Source of the DNA: Embiotoca jacksoni
Lineage: Eukaryota; Chordata; Actinopteri; Embiotocidae
Assembly (NCBI GenBank): GCA_022577435.1
Contig: JAKOON010000058.1
Span: 960,001-1,024,000 of the forward strand
Direction: 5' to 3'
DNA length: 64,000 nt
Made by a program: the position numbers and the translations under genes
Shown here: positions 46,048 through 57,505 of the stretch, in pieces
Layout of the letters: each line of letters starts with the position of its first letter
Position numbering within the stretch: position 1 is the stretch's first letter
The notes under the pieces: model-generated
The model's input: only the letters and a program-made list of their open reading frames with translations
Databases searched by the model: none
Told to the model about the DNA's origin: nothing

Positions 46048-47169
46048 AAAAGAGGTTTTTCTAAAAGGTATACAGATTATTTACTCCATAATTTACAGTT
46101 TTGTTTGGGTGGAAGATAAAACTTAAGTATTTCCAGGTGGATTTTACATCCCTATCTCTATTACTGTGATTCTTAAGTAATACACCCAAAACAAATGTGA
46201 TCTTTTACCTTATTTTTACTCTTATGTTTCTTTTATGATTGCATGATTATGATTTCATGACAGCTTCATCAGGACTTATAATTAGAACTACGTTACGATA
46301 CACAAACACCTTCAATTTTTCACTGACCTGTTTGTGATCTTCTGTTAAACTGATTATATAGTTCATTTTCTGCTCGGATACTCCAGAGCAGCTCCTCCAA
46401 TGTGGCAGGAATCTCTTTTCTGTATGATTTCTTGACCACCGCTGACAAAACAACGGGGACTTCTGCCCAGGCTGCCCAGAAACTTGGACCAACTCTCGAC
46501 AACCAGCTGTTGCTGTGAAGCTCACGCTGCAGCCAAATCCTGATCCTGCAGGTACACGCGCCGCAAAAGCTGTCAAATCTGACACTTTCTCACCATGAAC
46601 GCTGACCAGGACTGTGCTCACGCTATTTCATTTTGTTGCACTCGCCAGCACTGCTTTTTTTGTGCATTACAGTGGATGGGGAGAAGCTGGGAGAAGGACA
46701 GGTACCAACTGCTTTGAAACCACAATGCTGCCCGTTAAAGCGATCACACGGGCAGTGCCATGAGGAGGCAGTCTAGGACAATGTTCTTAAAGAAAGTAAA
46801 AAGAAGTGATGGAAAAATGGCTTCTCTGGGAAGTTTCAGTGGTTTATGAATTGTACATAAGCGCTGTTTGCTGAGTGAGACAAATTGAAACAAAGCGGCT
46901 TTTCATCATCAGCACAAAATACAGTTGAAGCAGCGCTTTTACTTCAATAAAAGCAGAGCAGAGTAAATGTGTGCCCTTAGACATCTACCATCTGGTCTAC
47001 TTAATTTCTCCCTGTGATACTCAGACAGACTCGCTATCATTTCTGTCGCTTGAAGGGGATTATTTTATATTCCATTCATCCATTCCAAGTAATTGAGGAG
47101 AGAGCTGGACAGCTGCGTGAGCTACTACGTTGCAGTCTGACTTTTCGTAGCAACCATTACTGTGGCTGA
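46048..47169. other. Mostly unique DNA; open minus frames at 46.25-46.62 kb
   Basis: Two overlapping minus frames (46247-46621 and 46328-46589) stay open in a more GC-rich patch. The second contains AVVKKSYRKEIPATLEELLW, reads like protein, and ends at CAG/GTCAGT, a good splice donor. No family is recognised, so it is not called as a gene. Confidence 0.4.
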
Positions 47170-47815
47170 AAGAAGCAGATCAAGACTCTGATTGGTCTGG
47201 ATGTCTGTTACTAAAAACACTGCAAACCTGGTTTTTGTAGCTTGAATCCCAACTTCCCCTAAAATCAATCAAATTACAGTCTGTAAATGAGATAATAATT
47301 GGTTTGTGAACGGCTGTTATGAAACCTCGAGTTTGAATATTGGCCGGCACCATCTTGCTAGTTTGGAGCAGTTTGGAGCAGGAAGTGACCATATTTGGAC
47401 GAGCTGTGGGAGGAGCCAGCGGTGTATCCGACTGATCTGATTAGAAACACGGCGATACTACGTCCCAGACAGCGATAGCCGCAACCTCACTGCACCACAG
47501 GACTGTCAATCAAACAGACACGGCCCCAAAAACACAGCTTTTTTTAAGATTATTTTCTAATAAATGTCGGATTATTTTCAGAAGGACCTCCAGAAAACTA
47601 ATAAGAAAGAGTGACTTTAATTAACAACAGAGCAATAACTCGTGGAGAAAATGTATTGATTTAAGATTACCTGACAGAAGTTGAATGGGAGTCTGTGGAG
47701 CTGGAGGCTTTTTGGAGCCGACCTTTAGTGGCACTCGGTGGTATTGCTTAAGTCACTTCCGCGTTGGCATCATTTTTCAGCAACGTCCACTTTTATACAC
47801 AGTCTCACTTTTTTG
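47170..47815. repeat. Widespread fish dispersed repeat
   Basis: TTTGTGAACGGCTGTTATGA, CTCGAGTTTGAATATTGGCC, GGCACCATCTTGCTAG, GGAAGTGACCATATTTGGAC and GGGAGGAGCC lie in the first half. ACTGATCTGATTAGAAACAC, GATACTACGTCC and GGAGTCTGTGGAGCTGGAGG follow, and the end is GTCCACTTTTATACACAGTC. I recognise this combination as a recurrent teleost interspersed repeat of several hundred bp with no protein. The GGAGCAGTTT word is duplicated at 47362-47383. The strand cannot be assigned. Confidence 0.65.
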
Positions 47816-48454
47816 GCCCACAACTTCGGTAACTCTTTTTGACTCACTGTTACCGGACATAATATGCTGCTCTCTTCAGCGTATCAGCTCTGATAAACCA
47901 ACTGTATGATACCTTCCCAGGACAAACTATTTGCTAAAAGATAAAGTTTTTGAACATAGTGGAGCTTTTAGTATCTAAAAAGCTAAATATTTCCCTCAGG
48001 ATTTGTTAGAAGACAAAAGACAGCTAAAGGCAGGTGGACTGCTTTTAGTTCTGGACTCACATTCATTAATGATAAAAGGGGCATGAAGGTGATATGCTGA
48101 TGTTATATATACAGCTTGTATTAGTGCCAAGTGACCAAAAAACCCAATTAAGCTACTTATAATACAATAAATAATGCATGTATACTTTATGTCTGACAGA
48201 AAGTGGTGAGGAAAAAGGGAGCGCAAGAGAATTGGGAAGGAATAAGGAAACAGGGAGGGAGTGTGAGGAGGAAATGAAACATAGGAAAGAGGACGAGAAA
48301 AATGAGAAGAGAGACGGACGTAAAACATAAAAAATAGGAAAAAAAAGAAAATGAGAAAAACATGGACTACTGCAGGGTGGAAAGAGAAGAAGAGCGTGAC
48401 GAGCAAAATGTGTAATAAAACCACAATCCACTGTTGGATCAGTGCACCAGTGCG
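47816..48454. other. Unique DNA with a purine-rich part
   Basis: 48190-48350 is purine-rich on the plus strand, which explains the long Ser/Phe/Pro-rich minus frames (139 and 192 codons). No gene is supported. Confidence 0.55.
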
Positions 48455-48459
48455 CACAC

Positions 48460-48496
<37 letters not shown>

Positions 48497-48521
48497 TAAC
48501 AAGCAAGCAAGCAAGCAAATA

Positions 48522-48577
<56 letters not shown>
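48455..48577. repeat. Compound (CA)n(CAAG)n(ACGC)n(CA)n array
   Basis: CA at 48455-48496, then CAAG units (48500-48519), then ACGC units (48521-48541), then CA to 48577. Smaller CACA patches continue to about 48720. Confidence 0.96.
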
Positions 48578-49257
48578 ACTATTTAATCAGGTTGCCTCAA
48601 TGTAAGCACCAGAATTTTAATACAAAAGTAAATACACACACATACACACACAGACACACATTTGCTGGATTAACCTTTACCCAAAAACATCAGACACACA
48701 CTCACGGACACACACACAATAAACGAGAGAGTGTTGATAGATTTGGCTGACAGCAACTACAGAGGAACATCCAAAGTAACAGCAGGTTGAATCAGAGCCA
48801 TTCATCACATGAACTTAACGGTAACCGAAACAAATAAGAGCTTAAAAATAAATGTAAGTGCATTCGTTCTGAATGACGTCGTTTGGAAACATGTTAACAG
48901 GTCGGAGCAGCCACAGCCTGCCTGGGACCTGCGTGTCACACCTTCCTGCTGCGGCACGTCATCGAGAGAATAGATGTCCTGCCCGTTCCTCACGCGTGAC
49001 AGACACGGTCCATCAGACACATGTAGGATTTAATCCCAGCAGAAAGCTAGTGGAGGCTGTGATTCTGTCATGGTGATAATTTAACAGCTGACTTCAATGT
49101 GTTTTCTTTCTCTGTGTATCTTGCTCTGAAGAAGGTAAACAAAATATCACCTGACAGCTTTTTGGTTACAACTCTTTACTTGTCAAAGCTCAAACATTTG
49201 ATCACTGATGGTCGTTATCCAAAGAAAGCTCATTGTAGAAATGTAGAGCTGGCAGCG
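48578..49257. other. Unique DNA, no gene seen
   Basis: Frames shorter than 75 codons outside the flanking CA arrays. No TE is recognised. Confidence 0.5.
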
Positions 49258-49262
49258 GCGCG

Positions 49263-49321
<59 letters not shown>
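49258..49321. repeat. (CA)n microsatellite with GCGCGCACGC start
   Basis: A pure CA run from 49267, preceded by CG-alternating bases. Confidence 0.97.
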
Positions 49322-49324
<3 letters not shown>

Positions 49325-49640
49325 CCAGGCAGTCACTGGCTGTTGTTTCGGGATTCTTTGTCACAGATGGAAGGACAAATCGAAGGGTTTTCATGTCATC
49401 AGCTGCAGGTGTCTGTTGGCAACCTGTTCTATGTTTCTTTTGAAATTCGCCACTGGTTTCATTTTCTTCAGAACTTTCCTTCACAGCTGTGCTTCCATTT
49501 CCTGTGCTGTTGTTCTTAATGATTTCTCGTTGGATTTTCTCTTCTTCCAGATGAGCTGTTTTTCTGTCAGTTCTCTGGTCTTCATGTTGGTGTGTTCCTT
49601 CTGTCTTCAGCCCTTTTAACGTACGCTTGAACAAGGCAAC

Positions 49641-49866
49641 AGGGCAACTGTGGCTCAGACGGTAGAGGTTGGCGCTGCGTTACCGTGGTCCTCCTTTCCC
49701 CATGATGAAATGTCCCTTGGGCAAGCTATTGAACCTCAGGTTGCTTTCACTGGCAGGCGAGCACCTTGCATGGAAGCTTTGCTGCCTTTGGTATGTAAAT
49801 GGGAGGAAAACTGTAAAGCACTTTGGGACCGCTCAGGTGACGAAGCCCAATAAAGGTGCAGATTGT
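49641..49866 (+). mobile_element. tRNA-type SINE (teleost family)
   Basis: The head GGCAACTGTGGCTCAGACGG is followed by a GTAGAGGTTGGCGC-type tRNA-like part. The body CCCTTGGGCAAGCTATTGAACC comes next, and the tail CTGTAAAGCACTTTGGGACC then CCAATAAAGGTGCA. TGGCTCAGACGG (49651-49662) fits the pol III A box perfectly. The expected B box (GTTCGANNC) is eroded. This is a very common teleost SINE whose 3' half normally reads GTAAAGCACTTTGAGTGGTC. It retains length but not transcription competence. Obvious target duplications are not visible. Confidence 0.85.
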
Positions 49867-51300
49867 TAAACATTTAACATTCCATGTAAAAGGAAACATT
49901 TCACAGAGAGCTTCACCTGTCAGTCAGTCTTTAACGTCCTTTCACACATCTGAAAGTGGAGATAATCACAGCAGCTTCGGTGAAATAGTAAAATGAATGT
50001 GAAGACTATGCAGTGAGACAAAATCGGGCTCATCTTTTGATTTCAGATCCAAACATAGATGATTGGCCCCGTGCGGATATTTTTCTTGCCCCCCTCCAGA
50101 TCCCTCCATCCTCACCCCATAGCCCCCCAAACACAACGGCATGCTCATGCATACACTCATGACTGAACACACACACACACTTCAGACAATTGCAACACAC
50201 ACAAATCCTATGTCGCCATGGAGAGTCTCACCATGCAACTCCCATCCTACAAACCAGCCTTTGATCAGTAACACAGTGGCTGCTTATTGTGGTGCTGATC
50301 AAAGGCCGGCAAAATTGATCAATGCTAATCTAAAAGCCGGTCCTGCACTCAAACCACCAAAAAACAAATTTCTCTAAACTATAAAACATCCGAATTAGCT
50401 TTTGCCAGCCTACTTTAACTGCTGACTTCTTGTCCATTTGCCAAAATATTGGAAAAAAAGTTGAAGTATGTAAACTAATGAGCATTTCCCAGCGGTCATT
50501 ATTACTCTGTGAATTTTCAGAATAAAACAAACAAATGAATTGATGGGTTTAACTGAAATTTGAACAGTGGACAGGTGGTTTATAAAACCATCACAATCAG
50601 TATCATTACCAGTAATATTGTTCAATAATTACCTGAACAACTATACGAAGCAGGTTGTGCATTACGGCACCATTTTGAAAAGCTCACAACTCTGTCAGCT
50701 TCTGGGCCCTGATGTGCTGCTGATACCGAGGTCATTCATCGGCAGTGTGGGGTTCATATACTTTTAATAACACTGCATTATCATCTTGGAAAGACTACAG
50801 GTTGAGCTAAGTGTTTTAAGGTGTATTCTAGGATTGTCTTCTTTTTTTTTTTTTTTAAACCCAAGTTCAAACCAAGACACAAAGGCAGCCAAGTAGTCAC
50901 GAGTGTTCCTGGTCAGGTACGAGCTGAAGCAAAATCATGTTTAATATGTCAAAAATTCTGCTTACCACAAGGTACCACAAAAGGAAAATGGAAACTAACA
51001 TTTTGCTGTGGTTTGGCTTTAACTAGTTCAGCAGAGAAAGCCTATATATGTTCAATAATAACTCGTAAGCATGACAGTCATAAATAAACAAGGGTGCTTC
51101 TCATCCCGCAGTTCAGTTACCCGACTTCAGCTGTCAGACACACACGGGATGAAGAGAGAGCACGAGGTCTTTGTGGTGAGGAACTGCCAGAGAGACGCGA
51201 GCGTGTTTGTCTGAAAACATTTCTCACAATTACGATCAATTTTGAATTACCCACGGGACCCGTGTACTTACTGGTTTCGTGCTCCCTCTACTTAGCTCAA

Positions 51301-51304
<4 letters not shown>
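49867..51304. other. Unique DNA, no gene seen
   Basis: A 14-bp T run at 50844-50857. A pair of related words, AACCAGCCTTTGATCAG and GCTGATCAAAGGCCGG (50252-50268 and 50292-50307), form a weak inverted repeat. The 138-codon frame at 51094-51510 crosses the next CA tract and is not a gene. Confidence 0.5.

Positions 51305-51341
<37 letters not shown>
51305..51341. repeat. (CA)n microsatellite, 18 units
   Basis: A pure tract. Confidence 0.97.
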
Positions 51342-51343
<2 letters not shown>

Positions 51344-53457
51344 ACACAAACTTTTTCATCAGTACTAAAACATACCACCAAATCACTTCCTGTTATCATC
51401 AGCAGAGTCGGCACTTGAGACCGTGGCACGTCAGAAGCTTTCTTCTCGTGAACTCGTTTTCCTTCTCTGTTCTTTTTCTGCCTTCGCTCTGCTACTTCAA
51501 CTGTATTTAATTTGTTGGAAATCAATATTCTTTATGTGCCGCTTCGTAAATTGAGAGAAAGTGACACCAATACGTTTCTGAGAACCTTTAAGGCCTATTG
51601 GGAGAAAAGCAGAATTATGGTTTAGTTGGAGTTCATATGAATTGTCAACCTTCTTCCTGAGGTTTTCCCATTGTTACCATGGTTACTTTGCAGAACACTG
51701 CAGCACAGATTGTTTCATCTTATAGTAATAATAGTGTTATTCTTAAACATAAGTGAGGGGTGTTAAATTGCATGCATAATTAAAAACAAATGAGTTAGAT
51801 ACACTAAATTAGAACTACAGACTCCAAAGTACCACCTCAATGCGACAAAAGTCTTAGTATGAATTTAAAATGATACACGTAACTCACTCTTGAAGTGAAT
51901 CAGTGACATAACATGAAATCCAACAAATTTAAGTTTCTGAGTGTTTGCTGAATGCACGAATATAACATTTTTATTTGTTAAATGTGTATTTATTAAAATA
52001 TTTAAAAATGTAATTTGTACCTTAAAAGGACCTGAATAAATCAGGTGCCAAATCAGGTGTTGGTGCCAGACAGTGGAATGTTTAATGCATAATTCATGAA
52101 TGTAAATAAATCAGTGTTTTACTGAATTATTTACTTATTTGTTTATGTATGCAGCGTTTAACAAAGTTTGAATGAAAAGAGAAACTTTAAACAAAACTTT
52201 AAATTGACCTCTGACCATGACAACAATGAAATCAATGCTTTGATGCTGAGTTTTTACCATAGAAACATAAAAAAATAATACCATTCATAGTCTAAACCCC
52301 AGGATAGTTTTTATGGTTGTAGGCTAATTTAAGCTTTTGGCCCTTAAAACCCTTTAACTATGCAAAACATACCATTTTTTTCTCTTCAGCTGGTATTACA
52401 AATTGCTTAACTTCAATATTTATTGTTAAATGACTGGAATTTTAAGGTTAAAAAATGTACATTATCTAGATTAATCAGGTTTTTATTTAATCTTTTCTGG
52501 ATGAGGAAAACTGTTGATATAAATGGTATTAGTAGCCTACTTACTAATACCAAGACATTATGTGGATATGTTATACAAAGAGTTATACCAGTTCTCTCTT
52601 CTCTAAACTAACAAGACCAACAAGGAAACCATAAAAAAATCATATTTGATATATGTTTTCTGATTATTTATTACAGAACAGCTTTTACTGAGAAAACTAA
52701 GATAGAAATATAGAGCTACCTGTTTCCCATTTTCTCTGCTTCTTTACTTTTGCTCTCCCTCTCATTCAACATAGCTCAGACACTTTTGAATAATTAAGAT
52801 GCAATAAATCCCACTGTCACATCAGTTTTTCAGACTCCATCCTGCGTGTGTGTGTTTGTGTGAGAGAGAGAGATTGCTGCAGAAGAAGCAGAGCGAGAAT
52901 AGCGGGATGCCTTAGCATTAGAGGAAGCCTACTTTATTGATTGTCACGTTTCTCAGAAATACCGGGCTCTTATGCCGAACAAAATTCCATGACACCCCAC
53001 TTCCTCAAGTGTTGTTAGCACAATCTTCGCGGAGGCACAGAAAAAGCAGCTGAGTGCAAATAGCTGCTGGATGAAAGCACTGCAATCCGCTCAGAAACGC
53101 TTCAATCCAGCTTTTCTTTGGCTGTTGCAGGTGATTTTGTTTGGCCTTCACATTCTTTATACTTGAACACTTTCCCAGGGCACACCTGAGTACACACAAT
53201 ACACACACACCCCCATGCTCATACATAAATATATGGGCTTCTGGTGGGAAAAGAAACACAGCCAAACTCCACAACTGTTAATGCAACTAATCTTCATTAC
53301 ACCCAAACACACACATGCACACACACACACTCATGGTGTGTCTGTGCTGGAAAGATAACCCAGGAAGGATTAGCTATAACATGTTGAACTGAAAAAAAAC
53401 CACACCTTGGCTGTGTGTGAGAGAAAAAGCATGGGAAGTAGTTACAGGGAAGAGAAA

Positions 53458-53458
<1 letters not shown>
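51342..53458. other. Unique AT-rich DNA, no gene seen
   Basis: Short GA and GT patches at 52845-52873. No open frame above 90 codons and no repeat family. Confidence 0.5.
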
Positions 53459-53502
<44 letters not shown>

Positions 53503-53516
53503 CGTGTGTGTGTGTG
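53459..53516. repeat. (GT)n microsatellite with GCGTGCGT interruption
   Basis: About 28 units. The 154-codon frame reading through it (53460-53924) has no recognised motif. Confidence 0.96.
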
Positions 53517-54480
53517 AGCCAGCAGTATTTCCACACACCACTGCTGCCTAACCAAGAGCCACTTGTATTGTGTTTTAACAATAAATGCACACATTATCAT
53601 CAAAAACAACAGGATCTTGTCGAGGTATCACTCCCAGCCAAACCGCTCTGGGTTAAGTTTGTGTGTAACGCTGCGTTCACAGACGTCCTAAAACCCCAGT
53701 TAGCAACAGTAAACAACAGGACGGACCATTTTTCACACATGGGCTGCATAACATTTCAATCGTGCACCACATTCCAGAATGTTAAATGGGGTGCTGGATT
53801 GGCAGAACTCATAAAAAGCCACCCCAGTGTAAATGAACAGCAGGCGAAGCCAAGAAACGAACAGGACGAGTTCAGCCAAAACTCAAACTCAAAGTTTTCC
53901 TTTTCTTCTGCCAGAAAAGTTTAGCTGAGGTCCAGACAGGGAGAGTCAGAGGAATGTGGTTGATTACAGTTCGATGGACATTTTAGAAGGATTTGTTGAG
54001 TTCATCATTGTCCTGCTGCAGACAATGAACACTCAGTTCCACAATTATCACACAAGAGTTTCTCAAGCTCGGGGTCAAGGTGGCATTAGATTTGTTATAA
54101 GATTTCTGAAAATGATTTACACAATCAACTCTATTGCTGGAGTAATTTGACTTTTGCTTCCAAAAATGGCAAACCAATAACAGGAGATTAAAGGTCAGAA
54201 AACTGCTGCCAGTCCTGGTGAGATGATGCCTCATGCTAGCAGCCTGATAATATACCGAGCCAAAAGATGGAGAGCTGTCGGAATGAAAAACATGCCGTTT
54301 TACCTCGTGTTGTGTTTTATCTGTGAAAATGTTATGTTTCGGGATGATGGAGGAGTGGGGAATGTTTGAATGTGTTTAGAAAAATGGCAGCCAAAATCAA
54401 AATCTTGAAACACAACGGGAACACAGTCGTCACGAGAATGAAAAGGAAGAGCAGAATGCCGGCACACAGAACAATACAGA
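53517..54480. other. DNA without a recognised gene, possibly 3' part of the Penelope-like copy
   Basis: No domain or repeat family is recognised. On the minus strand this would lie downstream of the hammerhead-like motif at 54.5 kb, so part of it may be Penelope-like untranslated sequence. Confidence 0.4.
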
Positions 54481-54512
54481 TGCGTTTTTAGCCATAAGCC
54501 ATCATCAGCGTT
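54481..54512 (-). ncRNA. Hammerhead-core-like relic downstream of Penelope fragment
   Basis: On the minus strand: GCTGATGATGGCTTATGGCT and then AAAAACGCATC. CTGATGA (54508-54502) and a GAAACG-like element (here AAAACG) are spaced as in hammerhead ribozymes. Stem II no longer pairs (GGC opposite GGC). Penelope-like retroelements are known to carry hammerheads in their terminal repeats, and this lies about 630 bp 3' of the GIY-YIG fragment on the same strand. Probably a decayed ribozyme. Confidence 0.35.
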
Positions 54513-55134
54513 AACCAAACGTGTGGAAATGACAACCTGTGCGAGGGGACAAAATGTCCAATCAGCAAGGAGGACACTAAACATCATAATTTAGTCCACC
54601 TGAGAAAGACCCGGCCCTTTGTATGAAGAGGGCTCAAAAAAAATGTCATTATTGGCTGATGTCCAATAATATAGCACCCACACCTGGAGCCATATTAAGA
54701 TCTATATACAAATCAAAAAAGTCAAAAGGACCTGTAAGTAGATGAAAAATTGCATCTAAGCAATATAGAAATTATGAACAAACTAATGTAGAAAATCTGC
54801 ATCCACACTCGCATCATATTAGGAAAGATAAAAAACTATAGTAGTGACAAACAGCATACAGAAGAATATCATAAGAGCTGTATGGCCTTGTTAGGTAGTT
54901 GGAGTTATAAAAAAAAATTATAAAATTGCAGGAAAGATATATAAGATTGAAAAAGTTACACAATACTGAGCCTCAAATTGCTAGAAGCAAATAGAGAGAA
55001 CTATTTCTGTGAACAGATTTTGGGATGAATGTATTCGAAATTGATGTAGAAACTTGTCAAGGGAAAAAACACTAACAATATCAGAATAATCAGGAATAGA
55101 AAAGTCCCCCATCAGTTAATAAAAAACATCCTAA
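54513..55134 (-). other. Probable 3' untranslated part of the Penelope-like copy
   Basis: AT-rich, with stops in all frames. It lies between the end of the GIY-YIG frame and the hammerhead-like relic. Assignment to the element is by position only. Confidence 0.35.
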
Positions 55135-55603
55135 AGTTCTTCCTAAAGGCCTTTTGGACTCTCGGTCTATAGTGTGTGGTTCCCTGTTGCTTCCTCTTTT
55201 TAAAGGGTGTACCACGACAACACCTTCAAATTAAGATAACATACATCGTGTCCAGCTAAATTGAAGTGTCTGGCCAATTGAGATATTTTGTTTTGTTTTG
55301 TATACTGCTTTTGTGTTCAGAAATTATTATATTCATCTCACGTTTTGTCTTCTCAATATATGCCAGGCCACAGGGGCATTTTAATACGTAAACAACAAAC
55401 TTCTTGTTACAGGAGATTCTGTTCTTGACATTGAACTTCTGTTCAGTGTGTGGATGCAAAACAGTGTCTCCTTTAATCAGAGCGCTGTATTGTGCACAAC
55501 TCAAACATGGGAAGTTGCCACCTGGTAGATTGGACAGAAAACACTGAGGTGGTATGAAGCAATCAGCCCTGAAGTTTGAAAATATGAATGCAAAGAGACA
55601 CAA
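55135..55603 (-). pseudogene. Penelope-like element, GIY-YIG endonuclease fragment
   Basis: The minus frame 55603-55256 contains FPCLSCAQYSALIKGDTVLH then PHT (residues 31-53), the Cys-containing linker typical of Penelope-like proteins. FVVYVLKCPCGLAYIEKT (69-86) is the GIY-YIG core, with VVY for GIY and YIE for YIG. ISEHKSS (94-100) follows. After a frameshift near 55275 the next frame continues LARHFNLAGHDVCYLNLKVL, and then EATGNHTL, a stop, TESPKGL (about 55210-55150). These match the usual end of the endonuclease domain (EAFWI-TL-T-SPKGLN). Two stops, one frameshift and the lost Gly of YIG show that the copy is dead. The nominal start is not an ATG; the true N-terminal part (RT) is missing here. 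Confidence 0.9.
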
Positions 55604-56123
55604 ATGTAAAATGTCATTGTGTGCTTCTGTTTTGCATTTGTCTTTTCCACTTGGACCTTTCTAATCTGGTTGGGACCAAAGCAAGACATTACTTAATGTG
55701 GAATGTTAAAAAAAAACAAAAAAAAACTGAAAAACAAATCTAATGCTTTTTGGGAGAAAATAAACGGCATTAGAGCAAATTCATGCAAATTAAACAACTC
55801 CATGACCCCATTACAGGGTGGATAGAACACAGCTGCAATTATGGAAATGAAGTACTTCATTAACCTATAGATGGCTAAGAGCAACAGAATGCGAGATAAT
55901 GTTCAGGGAATATTAAAAATGAATCACAGAACATATTGTGAGGTGTGTTTGGGAGAGGGTGAGCGGTATGAGTGTTGTCAGGCCTCCTCTGCTTTCCCTG
56001 CTGTCTCTGGCTGTCTACACTGTGTGCAAACACAGACTGGAAGATATAATTCATCTCTTAAACCATGAAATATCCTCCAAGGCATCTTCACACACCTGCA
56101 GAAATACTGTCACACTTAAATAT

Positions 56124-56125
<2 letters not shown>
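55604..56125. other. Unique DNA, possibly more Penelope-like sequence on the minus strand
   Basis: A-rich at 55709-55728. No RT motif is readable upstream of the GIY-YIG frame, so the 5' part of that copy is lost or displaced. Confidence 0.4.

Positions 56126-56188
<63 letters not shown>
56126..56188. repeat. (CA)n microsatellite, 31 units
   Basis: A pure tract. Confidence 0.97.
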
Positions 56189-56190
<2 letters not shown>

Positions 56191-57505
56191 CAGCTCTTTG
56201 AGGTACGAGTGAAGGTCTTTAAATCCTTCCAAATGTATCATACCTGTGTGTGTGCTTTCAAGCACTATGTTTATATAAAAATGTAAAATCTGATGTAATA
56301 GACTTAGTACCTGAGCTGACCGCAGCAATCTGCTGCCTTGATTAAAACTCCTAACACCCTCTCCCACTGGCTGAACACTGTATGATGCCTTTGCTTTGTG
56401 TTTGTGTATTTGCATGTGTGCTTGTACTGACAGCAAAACTAATTATTCAGCTTCACTAAAGCATAAATCGAATACTGTTTTGGGTCACTGCATCTGATTG
56501 TAGGAATGAATTGGTGCAATAAGTTACCAGACTTAATTTGTTTTAACAATCTGGAGGTACAACTGTGGCCAGTTCAGCAGTGTAATTGTTCCAGTGTATG
56601 TTAATAATGAGATCATGTTTCATAGTAAGTCAAGACATAAAGACAGACTCCAAAAGGAAGACAATATAAGTTTAACTGTAGTTTAAGTTTAAATTCGCTA
56701 ACAGATAAGCTGAGGAGTGGTGCTGGCATGGCACCAACAGTGGGTGGAAGAGATATCTCCCCTCTACAACAGCAAGCTGTTTGCCCACCTTCTCTGGCAG
56801 GTGACAACAAATGTGCCATCAGATGTGTTTGAATATCACTCTGAAGGACCGATAGTTTATTTAACGCAGCCTGAAACCTTTAGGCCTTTCATTAAGGACT
56901 GGCGTCGGTTTTGGGTGGTGTGAGGATATGGGGATGAGTACAGGGGGTTCAGGATCTCAACAACTCTGGGAAATGAGCCGAGTTCTGGTGCGTCTGCCTG
57001 AAAGGTCACAAAAACCTCCTACCAGATGGCAGACGCACAATAAGACGGAGGGGGAAATTATTTGTGTCCTTGACGTTTGAAGTTTTGCAGACCTGGCATC
57101 TGTGAGAAGTGTTCTGAATGGAGGGTGGAAAAGTCTGACTGATGTTTAATACTTTCCACTGAAGTGTTCCGAGTTGTAAATCTGACAGTGATGCAGTAGG
57201 TTAGTATTTTATCAGCTGGCAGACTGGATGGCAGATGGGATTCTAATGGTTCATCCATTTTTGGAAGGTAGTTTGCCACTCCCAACTCAAAACAGAATAC
57301 GATGTAGATGCATCAAAAGTTTGAGCTGGTGGCGTCCAGGTTTTGGGCGTGTAGAGGTCAGCATATCAGGTGATGCATTGTAAAAATGGATAATTAAACC
57401 GAAACTTTATTTGCGCTTTCATTATTAATTAAATGTGAATAAAGAACACTCTGAAATCAGGTGCAGAAACAATGGTGAGGAGTGAAAATAAGTACTTAAC
57501 GTATA
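56189..57505. other. Unrecognised DNA, no gene called
   Basis: 56690-57060 is more GC-balanced, with words such as CCTCCTACCAGATGGCAGAC that occur in fish LINE-type sequence. I cannot place it with confidence. Frames are shorter than 76 codons. Confidence 0.4.

Noticed and set aside
48500..48541. CAAG and ACGC repeats as a possible CRISPR-like array
   Set aside because: Four-base tandem units without spacers; ordinary compound microsatellite in a eukaryote.
47996..48574. 192-codon minus-strand frame
   Set aside because: Starts in Cys-Val microsatellite translation and continues through a purine-rich region; not a gene.
49641..49712. tRNA gene
   Set aside because: Good A box but no intact B box or cloverleaf; the body matches a SINE.
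53460..53924. 154-codon plus-strand frame
   Set aside because: Opens in the GT tract; the non-repetitive part has no recognised motif or splice context.
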